64,000 nucleotides of DNA from Melitaea cinxia (Eukaryota; Arthropoda; Insecta; Lepidoptera; Nymphalidae). The number at the start of each line of letters is the position of its first letter. Position 1 is the first letter of the stretch. Under the pieces are notes generated by a model. It made no database searches and was not told the origin of the DNA. It was given only the letters and a program-made list of their open reading frames with translations. A program made the position numbers and the translations under genes. Location: positions 1,732,001 through 1,796,000 of the forward strand of contig NC_059423.1 of NCBI RefSeq assembly GCF_905220565.1. The letters run 5' to 3'. Below, piece by piece: positions 31,201 to 46,200 of this stretch.

Positions 31201-34200
31201 TATTAATCCAGTTCATATTCATATACAAATACAAATAACTTTAATATTATTCATATACAAATAATTTTAGTATTATTCTAGTTCATACAGTTTTCTATTT
31301 TCAATAATTACAAAAATATTTTCTATCTATATTTTTCACAATGTCCGAACCTTCAGTATCAACTATTGACAAAGAATCCGGGATAAAGGTTTTAATTGTA
31401 AAGCGCAGTTCTATAAAAGGACAAATTACTAAATTCAAAAACTATTTAGACAAGATTACAAGGCAATCTCAACTGACGGGTATCGAAGTCGCTGAGCTTT
31501 CACTGAAGCTCAGTCGCTTTGAGAATCTGTCCGCTAAATACGATGAGCTGCAAACTCAAATTGAACTGATAAATTCTGACAATTTAGACGAAGAGCTCGA
31601 TGAGCGTGAACGCATTGAGCAAGATTTCATATTATGTACCGCGATGGCAAAAAATATCATTGAAGAACAAAATGAATTAAAGAATTTAGAACAGGATAAG
31701 AGACGTCGTGAGTCCTTATTCCAAGATGCTCAATGTGTTCGCGATCATAATAATGAGAATTTTATAACCTTGCCGCAAATACAAATTGCAAAGTTTGATG
31801 GTTCGTTCTTCCGTTGGTTAGAGTTTCGAGATACTTTTAATAATTTAGTTCACAACAATAGCCGCATTTCATTGATTCAAAAGTTTCATTATTTAATTTC
31901 TTATTTGGAAGGCGATGCAGCTCGGGTAATTTCAAACATTGAGGTTTCCGCAGCCAACTATAATAGCGCTTATCAATTACTTTATGAACGTTACAATAAC
32001 AAAAGATTACTTGTAAATTATCACATTAAATCATTATTCAATATTGAAAAAATAAACCGCGAATCGGACACTTCATTACGCTCTTTAGTCGATCATGTTT
32101 CAAAAAATTTACATGCTTTAGCTAACCTAGGTCAACCTACTGATCACTGGGACACGTTAATTATACATTTGGTTTCATCTAAACTCGATACGCAAACACT
32201 TGTTAAATGGGAAGAGCAACGCAATAGTTTAGGTGAAATTCCTAGTTTAACCGAATTCAATAAATTTTTGATTGATAGGGCTTATGTTCTTGAATGTACG
32301 CGTCACAATAAGAATGATCAAGGTTCTAGTTTTCATAATAACATTTCAACAAATAACAATAGTAAAATGCAACATTCAAGGCCTGTCAATTATCATAATC
32401 ATTATAATCATCACATTAAGCGTGATCGACCAATTTCAAATTCATTTATTGCTATAAATCAAAAGGACAATAGCACTTTGTCTAGGTGTATTGTCTGCAA
32501 TCAAAATCATAGGATTTATGATTGCCAAATATTCATATCTAAATCCAGAGAGGATAAATTAAACGATATTTCCAAGTACAAATTATGTATTAATTGTTTA
32601 AGGCAGGGTCACTCTTTAGTCGAATGTCGAGTAGGGCCATGCAAAATATGCAAGAAACAACATAATACTCTATTGCATCCAGTTGACGAACCAAAGGTCA
32701 ACAGTGCCTCTGGCGAAGTCTCTGAAACTATAGTAAACTTTTCAAACAAAAATTCAAATAAAGTTTTATTGACTACTGCCCAAGTATACATTTTGAATCC
32801 AATCACTAAAGAGCCTCTTAAGGTACGGGCCTTGTTGGATTCAGGCAGTCAGTCATCCTTCATTTCAAAATCTCTTCAACAAAAACTTGCAATTCATTCA
32901 AATCCAATTTCTACAAATGTTATTGGTATCGGTCACTCAGATAAACAAACAAAAGAAAGCTGTGTGATCCAATTAAAATCCATTTACAATAATTATAAGA
33001 CTAAATTAAATTGTCTTGTGCTTGATAGGCTGATTGGGAATCTGCCTAAGGCACCTATAAATATACAACAATTAAACATACCATCGCACTTGCATTTAGC
33101 TGACCCCGATTTCAATCAGCCAGCTCCTATTGATATACTAATAGGAGCCGATCTTTTTTGGCAACTCTTGAAGAATGAACGTATTTCTTTAGGTGCAAAC
33201 AAGCCTACATTACAATATTCCAGTTTCGGTTGGTTGATTGGTGGTCCTATTTCATATCAAGCTAAACAAGTGTTTTGCAATAATTCAGTTATCAACGATA
33301 ACCTCCCAAAGAAAAACAAAATTAACAATTTACTAGCAAAATTTAGGAAGCTAGAAAGGCTTCACCAAAAAACTATTCTAAGCGAAAAAGAATTAGCCTG
33401 TGAGAACCACTTTCGGTCTCACACTTCACGGCTTCCTTCTGGCAGGTCTAGTGTCAGACTTCCATTACGCAATTCACCTGATTGTCTAGGTGAAACATAT
33501 AACTTAGCAAAAAGGCGATTATTCAATTTAGAAAAACGTTTCAAAAAATATACTTCATTAAAATCTCAATACATACATTTCATGAGAGAATATCAAAATT
33601 TAGGCCATCCGTCGGAATCTACAGTTGCTTTACCAGATCCTTCTTATTTTTGTAATCATGCTGTCTTTAAAATATTTAATTAATCTACTAAGCTTAGGGT
33701 CATATTTGATAGTTCCGCTTTCTCTTCTTCTGGTTTTTCAATCAATGTTTGCTAATGGTTGGATAACACAACATTCGGGATTCTCTTTTCTCCATATTAA
33801 TTCGAGTTAGTTACGGTTGATTTATGGAGAGAAGATGAGTCCCTACCAATCAAAGCAATGCCACTAAATACTGTCACTTGCTGTACCGCAAGTGCCAGCT
33901 ATTTAAGTACGCGATGTCTAGGGCAGATAGGAGATGAATGCGACGATAGTTTTATCAAAATTATTATACAAAAGGATTTTTATGTAGATGACCTATCTAA
34001 AGATGCCTTCATCATGATTTTTGCATAGATTTGTTTCGCGCCACGGTAGGCCAGCGGACATCTATTCCAATAGCAAACGCAATTTTGTAGGAGCGGCAAG
34101 AGAGCTCAGTAAATTCACCGATATACATAACATCGCGTTAACTGAATTTACAGCTCAGCAAAGCATCAAAATTTAAATTCATTGTGTCTTACGCTCCTCA

Positions 34201-37200
34201 CTTCGGCGACATATGGGAGGCCGGTGTGACCGACAAAACATCATATCAATAATACATCACACAAACAAACATATATATAATATATAAACGAGTCATGGGA
34301 ATTCTCATTTAACTTTTGAAGAAATTTTAACTTTTAAAGCAATTCTAACTTTGTTTGCACAAGTGGAGGCTATTCTGAATAGTCGTCCCTTGTGCCCATT
34401 ATCCATGTTCCCTTGACGATTTCCTTTTCCTCTCCCCAGGGCACTTCTTAATCGGAAGACTACTAAATGAGCTGCCGGCTCGCGCCTTGGAGAATGAAAG
34501 GGAATCACAATTAAAACGCTACGCACGTATCAAGCAAATCAAACAAGACTAAGCTAAAGGTTGGAGACCTGCCACCTTTATATTGGAGTACTGGATGCCA
34601 GTAGCCAGACTATATCCGGGGCCAGACGGGAGCTCTCGCGTTCGGCCCACTACAGGCTGTTATCGCCGCCCTCTGGTTCGCCTCTCCCCCTTGCTCGACA
34701 ATGAACACACAAAGTTGAAGAATATTGATTCTTCAACGGGGGGAGTATGTTAAGGAACGTCTCACATCTTGCGTTGCAACTCTTGGTTCACATCGTGTGG
34801 TCCGCACTTTAATTTATCAGTCATCGGTGTGAAGTGTTTATAAACTGTGAGTGCAATAGACAATCAGTGATGTGACAGAACGTTAGGTATATAAGACAGT
34901 GATTTGACATTTGAACTCTCTTTCCCTTACTTCTTCTCGTCGTGCGAAGTGTTTGCGTAATATTGTAATTTGCAATACAGAATTGTTTAATTTCTCATAT
35001 CTTTCATTTTCAACCATTTCAACGAACAACAAATTAGTAAATACAAGCAGCAAAGCAATGCAAGAAACAGTCATATAATTTGTAAGACAAGTTATGAAGA
35101 CCAAAAAAATTTGTTGAATTATTTACTTTATAAGCATAAAACTGACATTAAATTACAGTACAGTAAGCGTCCGCCTCTAAGCGTCTCATTGTAGGACTAA
35201 TGATCGTCCTAACATGAAAATAAATAGATTCATACAACAATACGGCACGCTCCACTATGGCGAAGCATTGCAAGTTCGTTGCCAATCCTAGCCTTAACTC
35301 TCCCCAGAAGTTTTGACTACCTTACTCACCGTAGGAACACAAAACTACTCGAAAACAATTTTATTTATCTGTGATCTTGTGTAAAGTTGAGGTTCTTCCC
35401 CGATCGGGTTGCTCCAGATTTTGAGCAGGATATTTCGTATCGTGTCCTGTCTAAAAAACTGTTGTTTTACATATTATATCAACTTTATAATCTAAATTAT
35501 CTGGTATGATATGGACCAAAATAATCTAGGCTGGCTAGATCACCGTTACAGTTAAAGAGATAGGCATCCGTATCGAATCAAATACCTAATCAATGACCTC
35601 GTTACCTAATTTTAACTTCAGTGATTTCACGCGTTTCAGTTTAAGCCCGAGTTTTTTATGCTTTTAAGCGCATTATGTTATCTGAAATAGATTTAAATAA
35701 CAAGAAATTGAAAGACTTTTAATTTTTGTTTTTAGATTCACCTTCTCAGAAACAGCATATTTCTGGCGCTGGTGGAAGGAACAGCGCGGAACAACTCGGG
35801 CTACATTCAGGTCTCTGGTCGCCGAAGGTCGAATAGAATTTGCTGGTGGTGGCTGGGTGCAAAGTGATGAGGCTACTGTTGATTATTTGCAGCTTTTGGA
35901 TCAGTATACTTGGGGACTGAGGTATTTTATTTTGGAATTATTATTATAATAATTAAAACATTATTATTAAGTACTAGCTTTCACTCGCGGCTTCGCTCGC
36001 ATTGATGTGATTGATTGAAAAAGAAAAAAAAAATTGAAGAGTAGTGAATAGTAATCATGAGTAAATAACAATAAAAAACTTAATCCATCATACTATAAAA
36101 ATTTGTAAGTTGTTATCATTATTTTTAATAAATAATTTTATTCCCTTTCCAGAAAACTTAACGACACTTTAGGTCCTTGCGGTAAACCTAAAGCAGCATG
36201 GCAGATAGACACATACGGACACACAAGGGAACACACTTCTTTGTTAGCACAAATGGGCTTCGATGGACTTTTTATAGGTAATCTTTATTAAATCCTGTTC
36301 CTATATTTCAATAAATTAGTTGATTCGCTTCCTAACCAAAAAACTCAGCCAGTAACATCCCATTGCTACGCATAGGCCTCTTTATCTATATAAGAGAAGG
36401 ATTGTAGGTATATCCACCACGCTGATCCATACATAATAACAAACAAAACATGGCACCGACTGTGGTATTTTTTTTCCAATTTTCAGTACTGTATATAATG
36501 TGTCCAATAGTAAAATGGATGAAAAATAAATTTTAGAAATGGTCACTGAGGTAGGGTACAGCAGGAAATTTCCTGCTCAAAATATGGAGCAGCCCGACCG
36601 GGGTAAGTACCTTGACTTTACAAAAGATCAGAGCTAAATAATACAGGTTTCAAGCAGTAATACGTTCCTGTCTAAGTAAGGTGACCTGAGCTCTTGAGGA
36701 GGGTCGACAGTAGAGTCGGCAACTTGCTTGCAATGCTTTCACTGCTCCGGGTGTCTTTTTTTTATATCACTAGGTCGGCAAACAATCGTACGGCTCACCT
36801 GATGGTAAGAGATTACCGTAGCTTATAGACGCCTACGACACCAGAAGCATCGTAATCGCGTTGCCGACCCAATCCCCAATCCCCCAGGAGCTCTGGTCAC
36901 CTTACTCACCAACAGGAACACAATACTGCTTAAAACAGTACTATTTAGCTGTGATCTTCTGCAAGGTCGAGGTACTACCCCAGTCGGGCTGCTCCATATT
37001 TTGAGCAGGAAATTCCTGCTGTGCCCTACCTCAGTTACGGTAATAGCATCATCAGGTGATCTGACGACGCTTGTTTATCGAGCTAGTTTTATAAAAAAAA
37101 TTGGTATGCGTAAGATTACAATTCAATTGTATGTCTCCCGTAAATAGTGGATAAACAGGGAATCGGTGGTAGGGAAGAAGCCTTAAAACATAAACTTTGA

Positions 37201-40200
37201 ATGTGAAGCGTTTATTTATTTATTTAGCCTGCCATATTAAATATTACTTTATATTTACAAGCCTCTTTTCTGATAGGAAGAGTAGAACATAGAGAGAGGG
37301 AAATGATGATTGAAGAAGATAAAATGGAGTTTATGTGGAGAGGCAGTGATATGCTTGGTAAGTCGTAATAAAAAGATAAGTAAAATAAAGTTTTATGTTA
37401 TTTTTGTTAAGTCTGAGAGTTGAGAAAGATGTCCAAGTAGACTAGAAAAGCCCAGTACTTAGGTTGTTTTCAATCATTTTAATTAATCACATCATCATCA
37501 CTTCAGCCTATCGCAGTCCACCGCTGGACATAGGCTTCGACAAGTTCGCGCCAGAAACGGCGTGAACTCAAGTGTTTTGCCCATAGTCACCTCGCTGGGC
37601 AGGCGGGTTGGTGACCGCAGGGCTGGTTTTGTCGCACCGAAGACGCTGCTGCCCGTCTTCGACCTGTGTATTTGAAAGCCAGCAGTTGGATGGTTATCCC
37701 GCCATCCGTTGACTTTTTAAGTTCCAAGGTGGTAGTGGAACTGTGTTATCCCTTAGTTACCTCTTACGACAACCACGGGAAGTGAGGGGGTGGCTATATT
37801 CTTTATATTATATTTCCGTAGCCACACAGCTTTGTTAATATAATAGAGATAATATTACAGTTAATATCATAGTATTATAAATACTATTCCTGTATTTCAT
37901 AAAAATACTGGCAATCAGATACTTTTTTTAGCATTTCAAGTGATAATCGCCGCTTATGAAGTTTATATACCGAATTATTTCAGGTAAAATGTGTGACATA
38001 ATGACACACACTATGTATAATCTTTACAACGCACCAGAAGGATTTTGTTTCGACTTCCTCTGCAGTGATGAACCCATTGTCGAAGATCCCGACAGCAAAG
38101 CCTATAATGCTGACAAACGAGTAAGTTTAGAAATAAAAATTTCAGAGGTGAATATTAATTTTAGGATTCATGTGCCCAATAATAAAAACTTGTCCTGCAA
38201 CTTGTTTTGACATAATACCTTTTTAGGGTTCCGTACCCAAAGGGTAAAAACGGGATCCTATTACTAAGACTTCGCTGTCTGTCCGTCCGTCCGTCCGTCC
38301 GTCTGCCTGTCACGGTAACGATAGCTTGACAGTTGAAATTTTCATAAATATATTTATATATTCCTGTTGCTGCTGTAACAACAAATACTAAAAACAAAAT
38401 AAAATATATATTGGCTTAAATATATAAATGGTAATAGGTAGGCACTTGAAATATTCACAAAATACTTAATTGTATATTTACTTTAATAATAAATAATAAC
38501 ATTAAAATAAAAAAATATTTAAATATTTTACCTAGTCAAATATTTAGTACGGAACCCTTCGAGCGCGAGTCCGACTCGCACTTGGCTTGTTTATTATTCT
38601 TCAAAAATAGGAATGACCATTTTGCCAATATCACGTAGAATTGAAAATACATTAAAACCTTTTTTCAGGTTCATTCGTAACATTCAATTGACTTTGGGAT
38701 CTTGACCGCACAAAATTCCCTTTTCAAAATCTTCTCCATTTGGTGTGTAATTAGCTAAATCGATGGTGCCACATTAACTCGAACTTATTTTTAGGTAAAT
38801 GACTTTATAACACAAATCGAACGCCAAGCGAAGTACTACGACCACGACAACATCATGGTCACGATGGGGGGAGACTTCACGTACCAGAGCGCAGCGAATT
38901 GGTTTATTAACATTGACAAATTGATTAAGTAAGTATTGGTACATGTTGATATGACTAAATTTATGTTAAAACGCAGTTTAAATTAAAAGAGTAACTGCGG
39001 AGTTTCTTTTCAATTCTTCTCTGCAGAATCCACATTCCGAATCGGTGGTAACTTGACTTATCAGTCGAGTTTTTTTTTAAAATTTATTTGTATTATGATT
39101 TTTGTAATTGACATTATTTTGACTTTCGTTAAGTGTGTATATCACCCTATGACGAAATAAATGTTTTCATTTCATTTCAATTCATTTCATAACTATAATT
39201 AATTAATTACAACAAATATAATTATAATATGTAAAAAAAGGTTCAAATTGCTTTAAAGGCATTATCAAACAAAGTAATATTTGATTTGATTTATACCATA
39301 TTCTCTGAAAACTGTATCATTATCTCGTCCTTCTTATAGCATATCCTTCTTTCAAATTTATACACAAACACAAAAGTTAGCGACGGTATAACTGATATTC
39401 CCTACCATCCTCACCATCAGGTGAGATCGCAGTCAAGCGCTAGTCTATATATTAAAAAAAATATATTCCATAGGTGCGTTGCCTTATCTTGAGAACGGGC
39501 AAACGAGTGAAGTTTAAATTTTAAAAAATGTGTGTGAGTGTATATATCTCGTGTATGTACAATTCGCACACGCAGAAGTGAAACTTCAGAAAAGTCATAG
39601 GAAAGTAGGTCGTTGCGATTTGTTCTGTCGGCGACGAACACCGTTTCGTTCGTTTCGTGACTCGGCAAACGTTGTCTTGCCGCTAAACGCTATTTAAAAA
39701 TAGGGGTTAGTGGTAGAAGGGTGAAAATATAGGGTTGTATGTATTTTTCAATGCCAAATCATAATAAAATAAAAAATAAATAATTTATCTAATAATAAAG
39801 AATAAAAAAATTTGGGATGGACTACCCTTGACATTTAGGGGTATGAAAATAGATGTTGTTCGATTCTCAGACCTACCCGATATGCACACAAAATTTCATG
39901 AAAATCGGTCAAGCCGTTTTGGAGGAGTTTATCTACAAACACCGCGACACGAGAATTTTATATATAAGATTATTTAGCATAAACAAAAATTTTAAAAAAA
40001 GCCAGTCACCAACTAACTTCCTCAATTTTAAATCTAAACAAAGGAAACGCTTTTGGACTTTGATTAGTTTAGCCTCATTATCTTTTTTAATGTTTTTGTT
40101 TATGAGTAAATAGAAAAACGTGGAAAAACCTCGGAAGGAAGCAGATTTGTACAATTTTCAGAGTATTATCTGAAGCGTTCATTGAACCGTGTCATCATGC

Positions 40201-43200
40201 TCAAGTGCAGATTGACATTTGTTTCTAGATAACGGAAAAAAATCAAACTTGAAGTCACTCTACTGATTTTGTATAAATAAATAAATAGAATAAACTAGTA
40301 AATAATCGCTCCACATACAACGGCCCGTAGGATTTTCCCTGTATCTGGGGTCCGAAAAAACAGTACTTGAAGTATAAAGCCGAGCTGCAATAGAAACATC
40401 TGATCCATTTAGTTGAGTTCAGGGTGAATAAGAACGATGTATCATAAGTTTTTATTTATTAGATAACATTAAATATCAGATAGCTTTATCAGAAACTGAT
40501 GAAGCAGATTCTTAAAGTATTTTTTATACAGCTAGGACAGCAAACAATCATATGGCTCACCTGATGGTAAGCGATTACAGTAGCTTAAAGACATTTGCAA
40601 CACCAGAAGCATCTCAAGCACGTTGCCAACCCTATCCCTAATTTCTCCCAGGAACTCTGATCACCTTACTCAACACAGGAACACAATACTGTTTAAAAGC
40701 AGTATTATTTAGCTATCTGTACCGATCACCGATAATATTGATCTTTTAGGCATAAATATCTCGTCTAATATGAACTTCAGACAATGCATAGAATCCAAGG
40801 CAAAAATCGCCGGTACGAAACTTGGTATCCTCAATAAAGTCAGGCAGTACTTCACACCGGAACAGCTTCTCACTCTGTACCAAGCTCAAGTTCGATCGAG
40901 TATGGAGTACTGCAGTCACTTATGGGATGGCTCTGCCAAGTACCAGCTTGCTGCTTTGGAGTCTGTGGATCGACGCGCCAGAAGACTCATCGGTGATGAA
41001 CCACTGGTTAACTCTAGACTACAAAGTCTTGAACATCGGCGCGAGGTTGCCTGTCTGTCTGTATTTTACAGAGTATATTTCGGAGAGTGTGCCCAAGAGC
41101 TGCACAATTTGGTTCCACCATCACCATTCTACCACCGAACCGCTAGGCATCGCTTGAGTGTGCACCGCTACGTGGTTGAAATCCCACGATCTCGCACTAA
41201 GCGTTTTGCTTCCTCTTTCTTAATACGCACCGCAAAAATCTGGAATGCCCTTCCGGCTTCCGTTTTTCCAAATAATTACAACTTGGGTATTTTCAAATCA
41301 AGAGTGAATAGGCATCTTCTAGGCAAGCGCGCACTATCTTAGGCTGCATCTTCACTTACCTTCAGGTGAGATCGCGGTCAAGCGCTAGTCTATATATTTA
41401 AAAAAAAAAAAAAAAGCTGTGCTTCTGTAAGGTTAAGGTCGAGGTACTACCTCAGTCTATTTCCCCAGGATATTTCTACCTCATTATTTATTTATTTATT
41501 ATGCAATTAAATGGTACAAAATTATTTAAAAAATTATGAATAATAATAGTCTTCTGAGGATTATTATGATAATATAAAATAATGTGACAGTTCAAGATTA
41601 AGATTTAATTTAATATTTAGATCAAGGTAATTTTTTTTTATATAACTGAGAAAACAGTTTCATAAATGACGACACCGCGCTGGTGGTCGCGGGTTCGATC
41701 CCCGCTCACGACAGATATTTGTATTGGCTACTAGCTGACCCGGCGAACTTTGTATCGCCTAACACAAACTTTATCGTATGGTATTAAAGTTCAAATTGAC
41801 TTTTAAGTATTATCACAAATCTTTTGTATGGGAGTATAGAAAAGTGTTGTTTTTAGACTTTTTCAGGAAATTTAATTTTTTTTTTAGAATTTTTCTCTCC
41901 GTAAGAACCATCCTCGTACTTCAAGGAATATTTTAAAAAAAGAATTAGCGAAATCGGTCCAACCGTTCTCGAGTTTTGCGCTTAGCAACACATTCAGCGA
42001 CTCACTTTTATATTATAGATATAGATGTTTGTCGCGGTCTGGGCGTTTGTGCTTGTGTATTGTGTGTGTTCGGACCCAACACAGGAGAAAATCCTACTGG
42101 GAGCCAGTGTGTAGCGTTTATTTATTTATTATTTATTATTATTTATAAACAAATGAGAATTTTTTTTCTGTCACTAGGTCGGCAAACAAGCGTACGGCTC
42201 ACCTGATGGTAAGCGATTACCGTAGCTTATAGACGCCTGCGACACCAGAAGCATCGCAAGCGCGTTGCCGACCCAATCCCCCCAGGAGCTCTGGTCACCT
42301 TACTCACCAACAGGAACACAATACTGCTTGAAAACAGTATTATTTAGCTGTGATCTTCTGTAAGGTCGAAGTACTACCCCAGCCGGGCTGCTCCATATTT
42401 TGAGCAGGAAATTCCTGCTGTGCCCTACCTCAGTTAATTTGATTTATATTATTATGGTTTTGCTACGCTTATTCAATCATTTTCGACTTATTAGCTTTCC
42501 ATTCTTACAAACTGTCGTACGCGTTAAGTTTAAATAGTTCAAAATTATCCTCGGATCCATTTTTTTAATATTCCTACTGTAAGAATTAGTATAAAGTAGT
42601 ATTGAGTATTAGACACTTTATTTTAAAACGATATTTCGTATTCGCAGTCACGTGACCACACACCCAGCTAACATCTCGGATGTAAACATATTTTATTCGA
42701 CGCCATCTTGCTATTTGAAGTCCATTTACCTTTATGGGAGGAGGGATAAAGCACTTTATACGGAAAAGGTAAAGTATGTTTAAAGACTTTTTTTCCATAC
42801 AATTAAACACACTGAAAAGATAATTTTTTATTATTTTAATAGTGAATTATCTTCTGTTGTATTTTTATTATTAAATGATTACAGTTCATAAACACTAGCA
42901 ATTGATACAAAAATTTCAACTGATTTTCTTCCTCCACCCGATCTCGTTAAAAACTTCGCCTTTATACTATATACGACTTACGCAATATTATAGCCTAGTG
43001 TCACCATTTCCAGACAATCTAGAAAGTATACAGAGAGTTATAAATTTAAACGGAGCTAGTAATTTTACGATAAAGGCATAGTAAAAGAGATTAGGTAATA
43101 CAAAGTTCGGCAATATTTCTCTTATGGCTGTAATAATAAAGACTTGTTTTAGGCTGATCATTTACCGTACGGCAGCGACGCTAACACTTACTGGACAGGC

Positions 43201-46200
43201 TTCTACACTTCAAGGCCCAGTCTGAAATATTATGTGAAAAGGGCACATGCTTTTTTACAGGTATATATTTCTCTAATACTAGCTATTACTCGCGGTATCA
43301 CTCGCATTGAATTTTTTAAATAAAAAGTGTCTTATGCTACTTCTAATACCTCCAAAATATATGTACAAAGTTTCATGATGATCGGTTAAGTAGTTTTCGC
43401 GTGAAAGTGTAACAAACAAACTTACATTCACATTTATAATATTAAATAATAGGGATATACGCTTCAGCCGACGCCGCGTTGGCGCAACGGTTACAGCCAT
43501 TGTACCTGTTGCTCTGGCGGTTGCGGGTTCGTTTGTATTGACCATACAGGTGTTTGCCGTGGTCTGGGTATTTGTGCAGTCCTTGTGGGTCTCCCCACTG
43601 TGCCTCGGAGAGCACGTTAAGTCGTCGGTCCCGGTTGTTATCATGTACACCTGATAGCGATCGTTACTCATAGTAGGGAATATATCCGCCGCGTACGCTT
43701 CAGCCTGTAATATCCCACTACTGGGCATAGGCCTCTTTCCCCATGTAGGGGAAGGATCATAGCTTAATCCACCACGCTGGTCCAATGCGGGTTGGCGGAT
43801 AGATTATAATAGGGATATAATACAAATTAAAAACAGTTTAGAAATCTATATATATATAAATTAATGTTTGTCTGTATGTCCTTTATAGAATCGTAAACTA
43901 TGCATTTGATTATGGCATGATCTTCCGCAAAGTGTCGTGCATGAGCCCACAAAGGTTTCTGAGTTGGTACGACCAAAAAAGAAAGCGTAGTAACGCGTGC
44001 AGGGTACAGTTAGTTATAAATATTACAATATTTTGGCTATGTACTTAATTAGGTAAAAGATTCATATATGGCTCCATAGAATCAAGCATTACTTAAATTT
44101 AATTATTTTAAGTAGTAAAAATAACTGATAAATAAATATGATTCGACAGCGGAATGTGGTTAAAAGTTAAAAACACACTACAGTTTCGTTTGGAGATAAT
44201 GTTACTGGTGAGTATAGTTTAGTAAGTATAAATCACACTAAACTATGGGTAGTAGTGCTGCCTGAGATGGGCGGCGCTACGTCATGATCTGACGACAGTC
44301 CTCGGAGGGGACTCGTCACTGCCGAGCGTCATCACCGCGATGCTCGGCGACGATGAGTCCTGGACGGCGATGGTCTCCTTCTGCGAGACAGTAATGTCCC
44401 AGAAGGAAAATGACAAAAAAAAATGGGTAGTAGCGCTATATATAAGCGCTATATCCATTAATTACGTGAGCTATTTATTGATCAGTTTAGACTCCTCCCC
44501 CCTTTAGTGAGATTTTCCTGGACCCCCCCTTCCCCTTACGTGAGATGGACGTTTAGCTTAAAAATATTTTAAGCTTACTCTAAATCTTTTTATTTATTTC
44601 TTTTGAACGAAATGATAATAGCGATGAGATTTATTTTAGCCGTCAAAATGAACACTCAAAATATATTTTTTTAATATCTGTAATATTTTATATTTCTTGA
44701 TGTTCAGGTGATATTTTCGATGATCCCCCCCCCCCCCGCGTTTAAATAGGATTTGGTGAGATTTAATTGGACCCATCCCCTCCTATTCTGAGCTCACGTA
44801 ATTAATGGATGTCCCCTAAGTATATTGATTCAAAGTATAAAATAACTTATTAAAGGAAATAAACTACTTGACATACATACATGTGTTTGTAATCTCCAGG
44901 TCGTGAAACAACTGTCAGTCCTATCTCGAATGGGTGACTCGTATGAACTTCACCTGTTACGCCACGCAGTTGGTTTGGTGTTACACCATGATGCTATCAC
45001 AGGTAAAGAAACATTTTAAATAAAAGTGTTAAATTCTACCATTGCTCAAGGTTTTTTTATTAATATGTCTCCCCTTTTCAATAAAGTGTGTACGTTTGAG
45101 CGAACACACTTTGATAGTGGTATAGGTCCGTCGAAGGCGTTTTGAAGATGTTTTCGTTAACTAAGTTATCTAAGTACTTTGCCTTAATAGTTACCAAGAT
45201 GGACTAGTTCATACGAGTAATGGAATATCATACACACGAGATCAATAATACGAGATACTCAGCGTCTGATTACTGCGTAAAATCATCTAACGGCTATCAA
45301 ATAAGATCAATAAATTTATAATTTAATACTGACAGCACACAAATCCTTCCTTTTTGATAAATATAAATCGTTGAATACCTATCTAAGAAGTGAAACTTAT
45401 TGACGCACGCTTGACGTCGGTAATGAGCTGGTGAATGCGTGCGAGAGCATTGCGAAAAGTGTGATCGGGCGAGCTGAACGGAATATGAGAGGGAGATATA
45501 AGTTAGTGAAGATAGAAAGAGAAAGAGTTACGTTAAAGTTACGGGAAACTTTAACTTCAGTCGTGTGGTCTAAAGCACACATTTTTTCTCAAAAAGTATT
45601 TTTTTTAATATTTATTGTGTATTCAAAGCTGCCAAAAATAAAGCTAAGTTTTAAAAGTCATACTACAAGTAGGTATTTTATGTCCAAAAGTATTTATTTC
45701 ATCTTACAGTGTTACAGTATCCATTTCGATGTTATATTTTATGTTATTTTGTCATTTTTATGTCATTTAAGAATAATATTGATTGTAGGAACAAGTCAAC
45801 AGCATGTAACAAACGATTTCATAAGAATATTGTCTGAGGCTATCGAAGCTAGTACGAAAAAAGTCTCTCAACTTTTAAGGTCAGTTTTTTATTGTTTAAC
45901 ATTTTGTATATATTGTATATTGTACTGTGTGGCTACGGTACTAAAAAATATAGCCACACCCTCTCGATATTACAGGCTGAAACGATTTCAATTCAATATT
46001 AGTAAATGAGATCTTCTTTATATATGTTACATTTAAATGTCCATGTTATACAAATACAGTGTCCTAACACCTACATGGGGCGGAAGTAGACGACCCAAGA
46101 ATAGTCAGCAGTTCATCACATGTCATCAACTTAACATAAGTCAGTGTAGAGTAAGTTAACTTAATTATTCGTACGATTTATTTTTGTGTTACCCACACAT

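Larger units (their letters stand above)
29652..35074 (+). mobile_element. BEL/Pao LTR retrotransposon in intron 3
   Basis: Element 29657-35069 with 322-bp LTRs, flanked by the 5-bp target duplication GTCAT (29652-29656, 35070-35074). Ends are TG...CA. Primer-binding site follows the left LTR by 2 nt and a G-rich polypurine tract precedes the right LTR. The gag/protease frame is open but pol is reduced to fragments, so the copy is non-autonomous. The two LTRs differ at one site that I can find, so insertion was recent. Confidence 0.93.

Noticed and set aside
40770..41342. Host gene of 190 residues
   Set aside because: Motifs and the 3' terminus show a LINE fragment lying in mannosidase intron 8.
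45431..46009. 192-residue frame spanning 45431-46009
   Set aside because: It begins in repeat U1, crosses intron sequence and mannosidase exon 12 (45789-45879); only the exon part is real.
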